Part shown: piece by piece, positions 1 to 12,354 of the stretch | Numbering within the stretch: the first letter of the stretch is position 1 | Layout: each line of letters begins with the position of its first letter | Assembly (NCBI GenBank): GCA_037176725.1 | Contig: JAZBRS010000035.1 | Coordinates: 43,844,001-43,908,000 of the forward strand | Origin: Posidonia oceanica | Taxonomy: Eukaryota; Streptophyta; Magnoliopsida; Alismatales; Posidoniaceae | DNA length: 64,000 bases | Reading direction: 5' to 3' | Notes under the pieces: generated by a model | Seen by the model: only the letters and a program-made list of their open reading frames with translations | Database searches by the model: none | Told to the model about the DNA's origin: nothing | Made by a program: the position numbers and the translations under genes

Positions 1-1258
1 CTTCTGGCTTTCACTTGCTTGCTTTTGCAGCTTTGCTTGCCTTTGTGCTTTGTCTGCCTTTTCGCTTACTCCTCTGTGCCAACTCCTAGCGAGTCGCCCT
101 CATGGCTACTCTGCTTAGGTTTTGCACCTGCCTCACCTGCTTCGCCTTGGCATTTGCTTTACCTTACTCTGCTTTGGCTTTCTTGCTTGATTACTTGCTT
201 TATTCTTTGCTTCTGCTCTTATTTGCTTTACTGCTTACCTGTCTTTACTTTCTTTATCTTATTTGCTTATTATTGCTCTATTTCTCGCATAATGCATGTC
301 TACATACTTGCTTAGCAATAATACATGCTTTTTGGGTGATGAATGCTTCTTTTACACACTTGCACTTCACACGCACATGCCCAGTATATATGCCTTTTGA
401 TATGATGAATGTCTTCCTTTCACTATCATGCTCACAAACACCAGCACATGCCATGCGCATGCCTTTTGCTTTGTTGTGTGATTGATTGCATGCCATGTTT
501 GTCTGTCTCTTTCCGCTTTGCATATGCCACGCCTAGGATAGTAGAAACATGTTTGCTCCCCCTTTTGCTTAATCTAAAAGCTACAATAAAGCCAAGCAAT
601 AACATCTAGGCACAACTAGAGCCAATAACTTGTAATTCTCCGCTTTTGGTTAATAAAATGCAAGTAAAACACTTTAAAGCATTTTGCATGATTGACCATT
701 CTAGAAAGCATGCATCCTCTCTTCTGAGTCCACCCACAGTCTGCGAAGGACGGTCCCGAACTCTTGTTCTACTGCTTCTGGCATGGCCCAAGTCAGTCGG
801 TCTGTCCTCCCTTGTCCAGGGGTCGTGTCGGTGTTAGTGGAGGGTACCACCCACGCTTTTGGCGGGCTCGAGGCCACCAATGCACCACCCAATTACTACC
901 TGAGCTTTGGCTAGGATTTCGACAGGGAACCTACTTTTTTCTGACTTAGAGTCTGTCTAAACCCATTACCCATGAGTGCGTCCTAGTAGGCCATCTACTC
1001 AGGACATGCATGGTGAGAGAGCGCATATTAGGTCATTCATTTGCACGTGTGCCATTCATGCTACTCCTAATAACTCTTTATTGCATTCAACCTCTAACGC
1101 CTTTACTCTTTTGCAAGTAGGTGCGGGATCCGCTGCCCGGACTTTGAGCGTCCCTCCTCTGTCTCTGAGCTACTCGTCGCTTCCGACAGTAGCTCTCCTT
1201 TAGGCCTTGCATCTTTGTTTCCTCATCGCAGCTTTCCCTCACTTAGACTCGGTCATCG
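1..1258 (+). other. 5' untranslated leader of T copy 1
   Basis: This is non-coding, T-rich sequence between the off-window LTR and the gag start. It is closely similar to 16061-17339. A block around 720-960, including the string GTCGTGTCGGTG and a GGTACCACCCA motif, is also recognisable in the leader of element G (complement of about 52620-52860). That makes it a conserved leader segment of unknown role. The small ORFs here are low-complexity and not supported as genes. Confidence 0.7.
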
Positions 1259-3715
1259 ATGGCCCAGTTTGCCGGTGAGCTCCGCTTTACTGTTGACTCG
1301 GGGGGGTTTACCACTTGGGTCCCTCCATATTTCACTTCCACTGGCTCTATGCCCTCTGTGACACTAGGATTCCATCCTCAGGTGTCTAGGACACCCCAGT
1401 TTGCTGCGGGCCATTGACAGACTTGCGCCCCTCTAGATCTGGTCGTCGAGTCTGTCTCGATGGCCGCCCCTCGCGCCCCGGAGGCGCCTCTGACCCCTTC
1501 GTCCCTAGGATATGTCGCCCCTAACATCCCTTCTACTACGGCAACCTTTGCCATAGGTTCCCGATCTCTTGAGTCTGCCTCCCGGCCGGTCCTGCAATTC
1601 AGTGTTCCTACTCACGAGTCCCCTAAAGTGCAGTATCGACACCTGATGGAGCTTGCCCACACACTGTAGGGTATGGCTCTATCAGTTCACCCCTCTAGTG
1701 TTCCTGTTGCCCCTAAGGTTCCTCTGCGGCCTGCTCTTGCACACACTGCACCCCCACCTAGACCATCGCCCCAGCTACACATAGCTCCGGTGATGGAGGT
1801 GCGGCATTTGTCTCCTGCTTCTGCACAGCACTATGCACTACATGCAACTCCATTTCCTGGTGATCAATCCTTCGGGCTGGTTGGAGCACAGTATCCCACT
1901 AGCTCGCTGCCTGGCACTGCGCCTGCGTAGTAACTGTTGCTCCAGCACTCTGCACCACGCACTGCACAGCATATTATCTATCCATCCCCCTTGCATCATG
2001 TTCAGAACCCAGCATACTTTCCTGCCAACACTGCACGCATGCACGGATACGCTGGCCATCACGTCGTGCCACCAGGCGACGTGATGGTGGATCCAGAGGA
2101 GCACCTCGGTGCGACCCAGACAGCGTATGTGGTCCCTGCCCCTGCTGCCTCACCTCTTGCGGCAGCCAATCCAGACCCCATCAATGACAGGATGGACGTT
2201 CTGGAGAAAGCACTACGCCTAGTGCAGGGCAAGAACCACTAGTCTTACCAGTTTCGCGACCTCTATCTCTTTCCCGAGGCTGCACTCCCTTCGAAGTTCA
2301 GCATCCCGGTCTTCGATAAATATAAAGGTAAAGGCTGTCCTATTTCGCATCTGAAAATGTACTGCAGGGACCTTGCTCAGCTGCAGGCTAATGAAAGGTT
2401 CCTTATCTGCCTATTTTAGAAGAGTTTAACCGGCCCCACGCTCAAGTGGTTCACTTCCCTTGACATGGCTACGGTTCGAACTTGGAGTGATCTTTCTCAT
2501 GCCTTCCTTGAGTAGTACGCTTTCAACCTCAACCTGATCCCCAAGAGGGAGGATCTCGTCGCCATCTGGTAAAGGCCCCAAGAGCCATTCGGGGAGTATG
2601 TTGGTCGTTGGCGCTCCTTAGCCGCCCAAGTCAAAGATAGACCCTCCGAGGAGGATTCTATCAAGATGATCGTTAAAGGGGCACTGCCAGCAACTGGGAC
2701 TCTGCTTTGCATTCAGCACATCACTAGCCATGCATCGCTGATTAGGGCTGGTGTCTGCGTGGAAAGCTCGCTGCGAAGTGGGCATTTCCCCGCACTTTCT
2801 GCATTAGCTAAGCAGGCCAACACCTCCAGCAATCGCCGCAGTAGCAACAACAACAGCTCTGCTCCTGACTGCTCCGAGCAGCGCACTGAAGCATGCACCA
2901 ATCCTCCCGAAGAGCCTGCCTATGCAGAGAGTCAGCTAGACCCTTTTCTGCTAGAGCACGCACCTAATTTTGCACCCACTGAGCACACTCCCACCGTCGA
3001 ACCCGTGCATCACGTTGCACCCGCTCGGCAAGGACTCCATCTAGGGCAAAGATGACCTCAATGGGCTGAGTGTGATTACATGCCTCTCCCCGAACCACTG
3101 AGCGTCATCTTCCCTCAAGTTGAGTCGCTCTTGAGACTCCCAGCTGTCCATCCGTCACCAAACCCCCCTCCGTGGTGGCATGATACGGATCAGTTCTACA
3201 GTTTCCATCGGGCCACCGGGCACTCGACGGACAATTGCCTCACTCTCGGGGACATCGTTCAGCACCTGATCGATCACAGGATCATCAATGTTGACGAGCA
3301 GGAGCCTGCACATACACATACACCTGCACCTGCACTTGCACACCATGGTGTAGCCGACCTTTCCTCTTCCGAGTCTGTAGGCTTCGCAGTTGGAACCTCG
3401 GGGGTCTACCCCAGACTTTTCTAAATCCTGTTGTGCCTCGGTGGATCCTTTTGATCCCATCGGCGTAATCCCCTTTTCCTGTCTTTCTTATCTCGTCCGA
3501 GGGACGTTCGGAGATGCAACGACAGTGTTGACAACAAGCCCAGGTGCAGTGTCGTCCAGGTAGTTCCTCCTCCAACTTTTGCAGACCCAGTGATCCCCAC
3601 ACTGCTGTCAGCAACTCCAGTAGCCCCAGTGCTCCCCGCACTGTCAACAGTGGACCTCGCCGACAACATCAGCAGCGTAGGAGCGAACCTAGTGCCTCCC
3701 TCCCGAGGTTGCTGA
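1259..3715 (+). pseudogene. gag: Decayed gag of T copy 1
   Basis: One reading frame runs from an ATG at 1259 to a terminal TGA at 3713-3715, about 819 codons, interrupted by many in-frame stops (for example 1415-1417, 1667-1669, 1928-1930, 2240-2242 and 3053-3055). Its translation aligns along its length with Gag of element G: an MAQ start, a proline-rich N-terminal half, the segment QFRDL...FPEA, the Gag core around KWFTSLDM and FGEYVGRW, and the nucleocapsid-like GHSTDNC near 3220-3240. The first cysteine of the C-X2-H-X4-H-X4-C knuckle of G is tyrosine here, and in copy 2 as well. Several stops are CAG to TAG changes against copy 2 or element G. A GTAAGT donor-like site follows directly at 3719. 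No functional protein is expected. Confidence 0.85.
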
Positions 3716-3879
3716 CAAGTAAGTCCTTCTTACCTCTCTTTTGATTCCTGCATTGTCTTTTCTTTTCGTTTTGTTTTATTTTTGTGTTTTCTCGCCTTGC
3801 CTGAAAATCATAAAAAGCATAAAATCAACAAAACCCATTAAAAACATGCATCCCTTTCTGCTTCTTACATTCATTTCAT
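3716..3879 (+). other. Spacer after gag, T copy 1
   Basis: This is T-rich then A-rich non-coding sequence starting with a candidate 5' splice site (GTAAGT at 3719-3724). The corresponding stretch 19803-19970 in copy 2 also starts with GTAAGT (19806). Nothing coding is visible. Confidence 0.5.
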
Positions 3880-3884
3880 TGCAT

Positions 3885-4045
3885 CTAGGCTGGCAACCCT
3901 AACTGCTCGGTGATAGGTCTGTTAACCTATCACTCTTGGGCTAGCACCCCTAACTGCTCGGCGATAGGTCTGTTAACCTATCACTCTCGGGCTGATATCC
4001 CTAACTATTCGGCAATAGGTTCGTCAACCTATCACTCTGTACATT
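3885..4045 (+). repeat. Hairpin-forming tandem repeats, T copy 1, block 1
   Basis: Three units of about 60 bp each contain a short interleaved part (GGCTGGCA-type arm, CCC, TGCTC) followed by a strong hairpin. In the first unit GTGATAGGT pairs with ACCTATCAC around a 6-nt loop. The same unit occurs in copy 2 and, inverted because of the opposite element orientation, in element G around 39850-40440. Confidence 0.85.
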
Positions 4046-5510
4046 CTCCTGCACATAGCTATCATCATGCATTCTTCATCTTCTGTACATATCTGTCATC
4101 ATGCATATCATCTTCTGCACATACATATCATTTCTTGCATCCTGTAAACACAAAAGCACCAAAAAAATCAAGAAAATCAAAAAATGCAAAAATATTTTCT
4201 CGCCTTGCCGTTGGTTTTCCCTTTTTATGTTTTCTTAAAACAAAACCCATAAAAAATACAAAACCAATGCAAAAACCTAAAAACATGCTTGTCCCTTCCC
4301 CTTCTAAAATATACAAAACCCATAAATATTTGTATAATCTGAAACCTGGCTACGGACAAGCAAGCAGCGCCTAGAGGGTGTCAAGCAGTGACAATCTCAA
4401 GCAGGTCTCACTTAAGCAGCGCCATCTCTTGCATGTGGCCACAAAGTGAGATTGAGAGTAGAATAGAGCATCTCGCTGAGTTTCAGAACACTACAAGTGA
4501 GATCCACCTTGTCAAGAGAGTCCACCGAGCATGGAGAGGACCGAAGCAGAGCAGAGCATAGCCAGAGGCTGTAAGCACACATTGCAGAGGCTGAAGGTGT
4601 ACGCCGATCAGCTGAACTCTTAACGCCTCACCAGGGACCGCTACCCCAAGAAGGCGAAGACATGCATATCCAAAAGAATAGAGATCATGTGAGCAAAAGA
4701 ATATGATAACATGATATGCATGCTGAGCATAAAAGAAAAATGAAGACAAAAGTTGAAGAAAGAAGGCGCTCATGAGAGGAGTGATTCGGACGAGTATCAA
4801 AGCCCCCTCAGTTATCAACATCAAGCGCCACACTGGCAAATGCACGAGACACTATATCTGGAGGACCTAGCCCCACCCTCCGAGCACAGCAACACGCTCC
4901 AATCCCTGGTGTAGATAATACTTACTTCCCTGGTAGGCTAGATGCGGATTCAGTCACTCATGAGGGGAAAAGAAATATCATCCTGTGAGCGTCAAAAGCG
5001 GTAGTCGGTCCCTGAGGATTTGAGACAGAGGCTGTGAAGCTACATCCAACGCTTCTGCTACCCGCCTGCAGCCAAAGGTTATACTCTACAAGGCCAAAGC
5101 CTCATCCCAAGCCAAGAGTGAGAATGAGAGCCACTGACCACAGTTCGGCATGGCGTTGCTAGAGGATCGAGTCTCCTGAGTCTAAAAGTGCAGAAGTACC
5201 CTCTTAGCAGCTGCTTTTAAGTCCAAAGCCACCAAAAATGCATGCTGTAATATATTGTTGTCTTCTTCCCTTCTCCCTATTTTCAAAAACCGGAGTCGAG
5301 GATGAGCAACTTTTGCCTGACCTCGCTCAGAGGCTCTGCGCTTTTCAAAGTTTTGCCACCCACTGCGTTGGGCAGGTCCTTGATGACTGGCATGTCCCTC
5401 GTTTGTCACCTCGTGATGCCACGAAGCATGCCTGCGCTGAGACCATTGCACGCCCACCACGGGGGGTTTCCTGTTTTCTTGGTATTGTCTTGCATTCCTC
5501 ATTCCTTGCA
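4046..5510 (+). other. Non-coding internal segment conserved in both T copies
   Basis: This stretch of about 1.46 kb is matched at 20236-21690 in copy 2. It contains A-rich sequence (4150-4330) and a unique segment (4330-5500) without a convincing ORF or any recognised domain. Its conservation may reflect only the shared origin of the two copies. I do not recognise a counterpart in element G. Confidence 0.55.
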
Positions 5511-6095
5511 TTCGGGCTGGCACCCCTAACTGCTCGGCGATAGGTTCGTCAACCTATCATCCATTTATCTATCCATCCTCGCATTTTGGTGCCAGGGGCG
5601 CTTTGCCTGTCCCCTGTTATCATCTCTGATATCAGGTGCATCTTTTTTGCTGCCCCATGGTATCGTCCCCCTCTTCTTACCGGGCTGCCAGCCCTAACTG
5701 CTCGGCGATAGGTCCGTCAACCTATCACCTCGCTTCCATCCCTCCATTCATTCATCCACCATGCATTTTGATGCCATGGGCGCTTCGGCTGTCCCAAAGT
5801 ATCATCCTGATACCAAGGGCATCTTTTTTGCTACCCCATGGTATCCCATTCCCATCTGCATTGGGTTGACATCCCTAACTGTCGCGGGAGCATCTCTGGA
5901 CCTCTACCGCACCTTCTGGTTCGGTATCCCCGCCCCTTTCCACCCTCATCGGGCTGATAGCCCAAACTATCCGGTGATGAGTCCGTTAACTCCTCAGCGA
6001 GCTGATAGCCCTAACTATCCAGTGATGAGTCCGTCAACTCCTCAGTGAGCTGATAGCCCCAACTATTCGGCGATAGGTCTGTTAACTTGTCATCC
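5511..6095 (+). repeat. Hairpin-forming tandem repeats, T copy 1, block 2
   Basis: Dispersed units repeat the block 1 pattern: GATAGGTT/AACCTATC near 5540, and later units reading GGGCTGATAGCCC followed by CTATCCGG (5957-6060). There GGGC can pair with GCCC and, interleaved, GATAG with CTATC. Between them lie inverted pairs around words such as GGTATC...GATACC near 5800-5850. Confidence 0.75.
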
Positions 6096-7425
6096 ATTTC
6101 ATCGTAGTTTAATAGCATTTTGTTGCATGGCATCAGCATTCGCATTGCATGACATCATATAGCTTCTTTGTATCCTCTGTAGAGTCAGTCCTAGTATTGC
6201 ATTTCATCATTGCCCGGACATCGCACGTTTAGGATTCGAACCCCTGGCCCGTGTATTGCCTAAGGTATCATCCTCGGCACCCGCAAGACTTTTGCAGCTT
6301 GTCGGCTTGGGATGTTACTCACAGTAGTGCGCGGCCTTGGGATCGCTTTCTCAGTTTCGCATGCCCGACGCTCCATTGTCTATACCTTGCATTTCACTAC
6401 ATAACATTGCATAACATTGCACCCTTATTGCGCTGCTACTCCTCTATGGTCCTTACACCTACTTCCGTATTCTGCTTTCCCGGGCATTATGTGCCCGCCA
6501 CCGCATGCACATCCACAGCATCTTTACCTTTTAGCCTTTACATCCACAGCATCTTTACTTTTCAGCCTTTACTTTCAGCCTTTACTTCCAGCATCTTTAC
6601 TTTCAGCCTTTACTTTCAGCACTTTACTTTCAGCAACTTTCCTTGCAGCATTTTACTTTCAGCAATTTCCTTACAGCACTTTACTTCCAGCACTTTCCTT
6701 TCAGCACTTCCCTTTCAGCACTTTACTTCTAGCACTTTCCTTTCAGCACTTTACTTGCAGCACTTTACTTTCAGCTTTTGCATTGCATTGCATTTTCCGC
6801 CTCTCTTGCGTGCATGCACCATCCCGCTTTCGCCCAGAGGAGTACAGCGCAGTAAGCTTTAGCGTAAGCATACCATTTGCATTAGCATAGCATTCTAGTG
6901 TTTGCATTCATCTGCATTTGCATTCACCTTCTTGCATTGCCTAGGGCATCCTTTGCATTGCATTGCACTTCCTGCCTTTTCCGCCTGCTTGCTGCCTCAC
7001 TTGGAGACAAGCATTTTCTCTTTCTCGCGGCCTCGTGAGCTCCTGCTCATTTCACTTGTCCCAAATGGACAAAGGCCCTTTGGCCTCCCCCAGACTAGCA
7101 GCCAACCTGCCCAAGCGGCAAGCGCGTTGGTCCTTCCGAAGCCCCTGTTGCGCAAGCTTGGACGAGCAGCCAACTTGTCGCGTTGCATCATTGCACTTTC
7201 TGCTTCCCCTCGCTTCAGCATGCATCACACCACACTGCACCAGCATCAGCATTAGCACTCGTAGCATAGCAAGCACTAGCACCAGCACAGCATCTCTTCA
7301 TGCATCATTACATCATCAGCATCATCAGCATCATCTGCACTGCATCAGCATTCGCATCTGCCTTAACATTTGCACTAACATCTGCATTTGCATGCATTGC
7401 ATTGCATTCATTTGCATTCGGCGAC
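6096..7425 (+). other. 3' non-coding internal segment of T copy 1
   Basis: This is low-complexity GCATTTGCATT-rich DNA. At 6228-6320 it holds one copy of a module containing GGATTCGAACCCCTGG (a tRNA B-box-like word on the minus strand); copy 2 has four such modules. At 6520-6780 there is a degenerate array of about 17-bp units of the type CAGCACTTTACTTTCAG. No gene is supported. Confidence 0.6.
6520..6780 (+). repeat. Degenerate tandem array, units of about 17 bp
   Basis: More than a dozen imperfect copies of CAGCACTTTACTTTC-like units occur in a row. The array is strongly contracted in copy 2 (around 23020-23060), so its length changed after the copies separated. Confidence 0.75.
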
Positions 7426-7464
7426 GAGTCATGATTTTCGGTGCATCCGTCGAATAAGTGACTC
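7426..7464 (+). promoter_or_regulatory. Conserved 39-nt hairpin upstream of PPT (T copy 1)
   Basis: The outer stem GAGTCAT (7426-7432) pairs with GTGACTC (7458-7464). The inner stem TTCGG (7437-7441) pairs with TCGAA (7450-7454) around the loop TGCATCCG. The same 39-nt layout recurs at 23314-23352, 37620-37658 and 63588-63626, each about 100 nt from the 3' LTR, with compensatory stem changes. Confidence 0.75.
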
Positions 7465-7550
7465 ACGTCTATAGCAACATCTGCACTCGTTAGTCAGATG
7501 GGGTGTCTTGTCAACCCTGAGCAGCGGCCTCGCTTCGCTTGACCTCACTC

Positions 7551-7563
7551 AAGGAGGGGCATC
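7551..7563 (+). promoter_or_regulatory. Polypurine tract of T copy 1
   Basis: AAGGAGGGGCATC abuts the LTR start TGTTGACACC. Its position and purine content fit the plus-strand primer of reverse transcription. Equivalent tracts precede the LTRs at 23451, 37519 (minus) and 63486 (minus). Confidence 0.85.
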
Positions 7564-10500
7564 TGTTGACACCCCATTTTGACAAGCTGAATCAATGGGA
7601 ATCTTCTGGTGGCTTCTGAACCCAAATCTAGGTCCAAACGTACACCTTTCCTCTCATCCTTCACTTTCAATCGAGCCCAAACAAAACCTAGAATCACACC
7701 CATTCCCCAAATCCAAAAACTACCCAAAAAACATAACTAAACCCATCCTTCTTGACCTAGAAAACTACCAAAAAACCCTCAAAATTTCAAACCAAAACTA
7801 CTCCCAAAAACCCTAGAAAACCTAGGTAAAACTACCCTTTTTCTACACCTCAAAACCCCTCCAAAACCATCCTAAATCCAACTTCAAACCCTAGGTCCAA
7901 CAGTAGAGACCCGAGGCCACACACTCCTCAAATTCCACCTCTTTTCCAAACCTCTAACTCCTTCATTTCTCCAAATTATCCTTTTCTCTCTCCTAAATTA
8001 TCCTTTTCTCTCTCCTCTCTCTCCTCCTTATTCTCCTTCTTTTCACTCCTTTCTCTCTGCTTTCCTTGCCTGGTAGTAGGCCCACCTTGTGCATCTCTCC
8101 TTTTTGTATTTTATTTGTATTTTTATTTTATTTTTAGCTTATTCCTTGATTTTCTAATATTTATTTTCCTCCCTCTCCTCTCTTTCTTCTTTCTTTCTCC
8201 ATTTCTTCATTTTCTTCTTCCTCTTCTTTTTCATTTCCTTTCTTCTACTAAACCCTTAAAAACCTTTAAAACTCTAATTAAAAAGGGAAAACAAAAGAAA
8301 AACAAGTCAAAATCCTAAGAAGAAATAATTAAAAACTTAAACAAACAATTAAAAACAAAAGCCCAACTAAATCCAACTAAAAGAAAACAAACTAAGAGTG
8401 CAATCTAAAAAATACAAAACAAACAAAAGCAAATGCTATTAAAAAACAAACAAAACCAAAATATAATCAAAACAAACCAAAAGCAAGAGCCCTATTAAAA
8501 AATGATCAAAAACAAATCCTAAAAAAGAAGAAAACAAATTAAAAACACTAAGACAAGTAATTAAAAAAACACTTAACAAATCTAAAAGAAACAATCAGAA
8601 AACTTAAAACAATTTAAAAACTTAATTAAAAAGGAAAAGGAAAAAACCTAACAAGAAAAACCTAACTAAAAAACAATTAAAAAAACTTAACAAACATTTA
8701 AACAAAATCAAAAAACAATTTAAAGAAAACTTAAAGAAAATCCTAAAAACTTAAATCAAATACTAAATCTCTTTCTAACCCTAATTAATTTAAAAACAAT
8801 ATTTAAAAACCTAATTAAAAATCCTAAAAAACAACTACTTTAAACTGTTTTCAAACCTTTTTCATCTTTTTATTCTATTTTTATTTTAATTTTCTTCTTT
8901 TTTCTTCTCTTCCTTCCTCTTCTTTCTTTCTTCTTTCTTTTCTTTTTACCTTTCTTTTTCCCTTTTGCCGGCCCAGCCCACCAGCTACTCTTCCCCTCCT
9001 TCCTTCCTTTCTTTTTTTCTTTTTTTTCTTCCTTTTCACGCATGAGGCCCGACCCACTCCCGCAGCTGCCTCCTCCCTTCTTCCCTTCTTCTTCCTTCTC
9101 CTTGTTCAGCTTCCTCTTCTGTTTCTTCCCGCGGAGCTTGCAACAGGACTCCCTCCCTCCTTTGAATTTCAATTCTTCCCTCTCCGTCAGATCACCTACA
9201 GCTCGCCTCTCCTCTCTCTTCTCTCAGCAGCATCTCCGGAGGCAATTACTGCCAGTCTTCTCGCCGGCCTCCTCTCAATTCAACTCCAGTGTTCGGCACC
9301 GATGGATTTCAAAATTCACAGTGCGCTCATCTCCTTCCAACCATCCTAATAAAACCGAGCCTTAGCTCCTCGTTCCACCACCTTTTGCCCCCCTTGAGAG
9401 AGCGCCTGAGAGCAACAGAATCCCAGCATTCCCCTTCTCATTCCTCTGCCAAAATCAGTAGCATTTCCTCCTCCCATTCCCACTGAAACCAAACCTTCCA
9501 ACTCCTTCAAACCCGTCCCAAATTCATCCCCCAAACTCACCCAACTTCCAGCAATCCACCCCCCTCCATTCCACGACCAATTCAACCCAGAATCACCCCT
9601 CATCCACTTGAAACCACCACAGCAACCCAACTCCCTCCACTCCAGAATTCCCAGCACCACTGACCCTGAAATCATCCCAAACTCCACCCCCTAACTCGCC
9701 AGAACATTAGCTTTCCAACCTCCCAAGCCTTCACCTCTAACTCTCACCACAGCCTGAGCCCGGCACTACAAACACCTGCTCCTCTTTCTGATCCAAAAAT
9801 CCACCACCTGCAAGCTCCATCCATAGGCCCCCATGACCTAACCTAAAGCCTTCCACACCATCACCAAAGCTCCAGAAGTTCACCGACAGTCTTCGTTCAA
9901 CCCAGTGAGCAGCAGACATCACCCCCCACCTCAGACGACCCTTTGTGCACCCAAGAAGCTGATTCCTCCCGTCGGCCATCAAAGCTTCTGTCCAACCATT
10001 CAGTGAGCTTCGGAGGATCACGTGGAGTGGTTCTGGACGATCGCGAGCCGCCGAAGGCGCCTCCAGCAGCCGAACGACCCTCGCTGGCCTCTGCAGAAGC
10101 CACCCACGTCGGGGGGACGCTCCGGACGCCAAATCAGGTGACTCTCTCTTCCATTAATCTAGTCTCCTCCTTCTCCAGCTTTTCCGCCCCCTAGATTAGG
10201 GTTCTGCTTCCTCTCGCGCCGGGTCAGCGCCACCGCTGACCCGTCCTCTCCAGCGAGCTCAGCATCGGAATCGCTGCTCTAGCCGCAAAACGCCTTGCCG
10301 ATGATCGCCCGAGCTCCGGGGAGCCTCCAAGAGCACAGACTTGCCCTTAGAATCCTCCAGCAACGCCGCATTCGTCCGGTCTGCTCCCTCCTGTTCTGCA
10401 GAGCTCCGCCGCTCTCTCCGGTCTGCTCCAGGCCACGTCAAGGCCCGCCGACGCCGCTCTGATCTCCGTGCTGCTCCGGCGATGGCTCCCAGCCTCTCAA

Positions 10501-11910
10501 CGCTTCACCAACACCCCGTCTTCTCCCTCTCCGGCGACTGTTAGCGTCCTGCTATAGTGGCTTCTTCTTCTTCGTTTTACTGTGCTTTTATTTTTACTTA
10601 GCTTGCTATTTTTGCCATAAATTGCATTTCTACCATGCGTTTTTTCTTATTTGCTTTCCAGTCCTGCCATCGTTTAAGAATCATTTAAATCTAAAATAAA
10701 ACTATATGAAATTGCATGAAAAACTTATAGTTCTGCTTATTTACATGTTAGTCCAGCTGCTGTTTAATTTCTTTAGTTTTCTTTTAATTTAAGCCCAGCA
10801 TGTTATTTTTATTACTTATAGGTCCTCTGCTGTTATAGTTTTTAGTTTTTTCTTTAGTTCCAGCCCAGTTACTTATTTTATTTGCATATTAGTCCAGTCT
10901 AGTTCAAAATAAGTTTCTGTCATTTAATTTCCAGTCCTGCTACTTATTTTATTTACATTATGGTCCTACTCTAGTTCAAATAAGTTTTCTGCTCTCTATT
11001 TCCTAGTCCAGTAGCTTTTTATTTTTGCATTTTAGTCTTGTGGTTGTTAAAAGTCATTTAATCATCTGTTTTTACCTTATTAAATTGCTTTTTAGTCCTC
11101 CTGTTTACTTTATTTGCCATTTAGTCCTCTGTCCAGTTCATCAACTCATTTAATTTTTTTACTTTTCCTTACTACATTGCATTTTTATCCCATCTTTTCT
11201 GATTTTTGCACTTTAGTCCATCATTTGCATGCATAGATCATTTAAGAGCATACTTTTTCTTATAAAATTGCATTTTAGCCCCTACATGTTCCAAAATTAC
11301 ATTCCAGTCCTCAGCATGTTTACAAAACTCATTTAAAAGCATATTTTACCTTATAAAATTGCATTTTAGCCCCTGCATGTTTCCAAATTGCATTTTAATC
11401 CATTGCATGTTTACAAAACTCATTTAAATGCATGTTTTACCTTATTAAATTGCATTTCAGACCCTGCATTTTATTTTAACTACATCCAGACCCTTAACTT
11501 TTCAAAAACTTTACATATAAGCCCCTAACTTTTCAAAATCTTTGCATTTAGGTCCTCCTTCTTTTCAAAAATTACATTTAGGTCCTTAACTTTTCCAAAA
11601 CATCATTCTTAGGTCCTTTTTTGCATTTTTGCATGTATTGCACCCATGCATCATTGCATGTAGCATCTCTGCACACACTTAAGTACTCCTAGCTCCCACA
11701 TGTGTGGGAGGACCCATTTTGCACAACCCTAGGACCTCTTTTACACTTAGATCCTTTCTTCTCCCCTGTTCTTGAGCCCTTCTGCCTTGAAGCCCACATA
11801 TCTTCTGATCGAACCGCCGGATCTTCACGACCAAGTTACTTGGACGACCCCGGTGGAGCACACTTCAATGCAGACCAAGCACTTCTCAGATCAGGCTTCA
11901 GATCTCCAAG

Positions 11911-12237
11911 GTAAGTCCTTCTGAACTCCTACACAGCACTTCATTTGCACATCATTTGCATTGCATGCATTGTTTTTGCTTCTCGCTTTCTGAGCATGTA
12001 AATTCGGACTCCCTCTTCTTATCTATCAACTCTGCTCTCCTCTTTTCGCGTACTCTCAGTATTTTGGGTTGAGTTTCCCCTAGATTCACTACTAATTGTG
12101 ACTTTCTTCCCCATTTTCCATGATCCAATCGCACCGCGAGCTTTTGGCAGTGTGCGAGACACATCGTGGGACACTTTAGTGGGAAACAGTTACAGAATAG
12201 TGGTGATCCCTCCACTTGCTTCCTTTCCCCTTTGTAG
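11911..12237 (+). other. Candidate LTR intron, first copy in middle LTR
   Basis: A donor CCAAG|GTAAGTCC at 11911 and a pyrimidine-rich acceptor TTCCCCTTTGTAG|GTC ending at 12237 bound 327 nt. Equivalent pairs lie at 14560-14883, 27961-28284 and, on the minus strand, about 55056-54731. No transcript evidence is available here. Confidence 0.4.
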
Positions 12238-12354
12238 GTCTTTACACCTATATTGCGTGGTCTTTAAACAGTATTGGTTCTCATACTTACACCATTTGCC
12301 TCTCCTTACTTGATTTGCTTTTCCCCTTTGCATCTGCATCTACATCCGCATGGC

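Noticed and set aside
6228..6320. tRNA gene suggested by GGTTCGAATCC on the minus strand
   Set aside because: No convincing A box, the T-stem does not pair, and no cloverleaf could be drawn; kept only as a repeat module.
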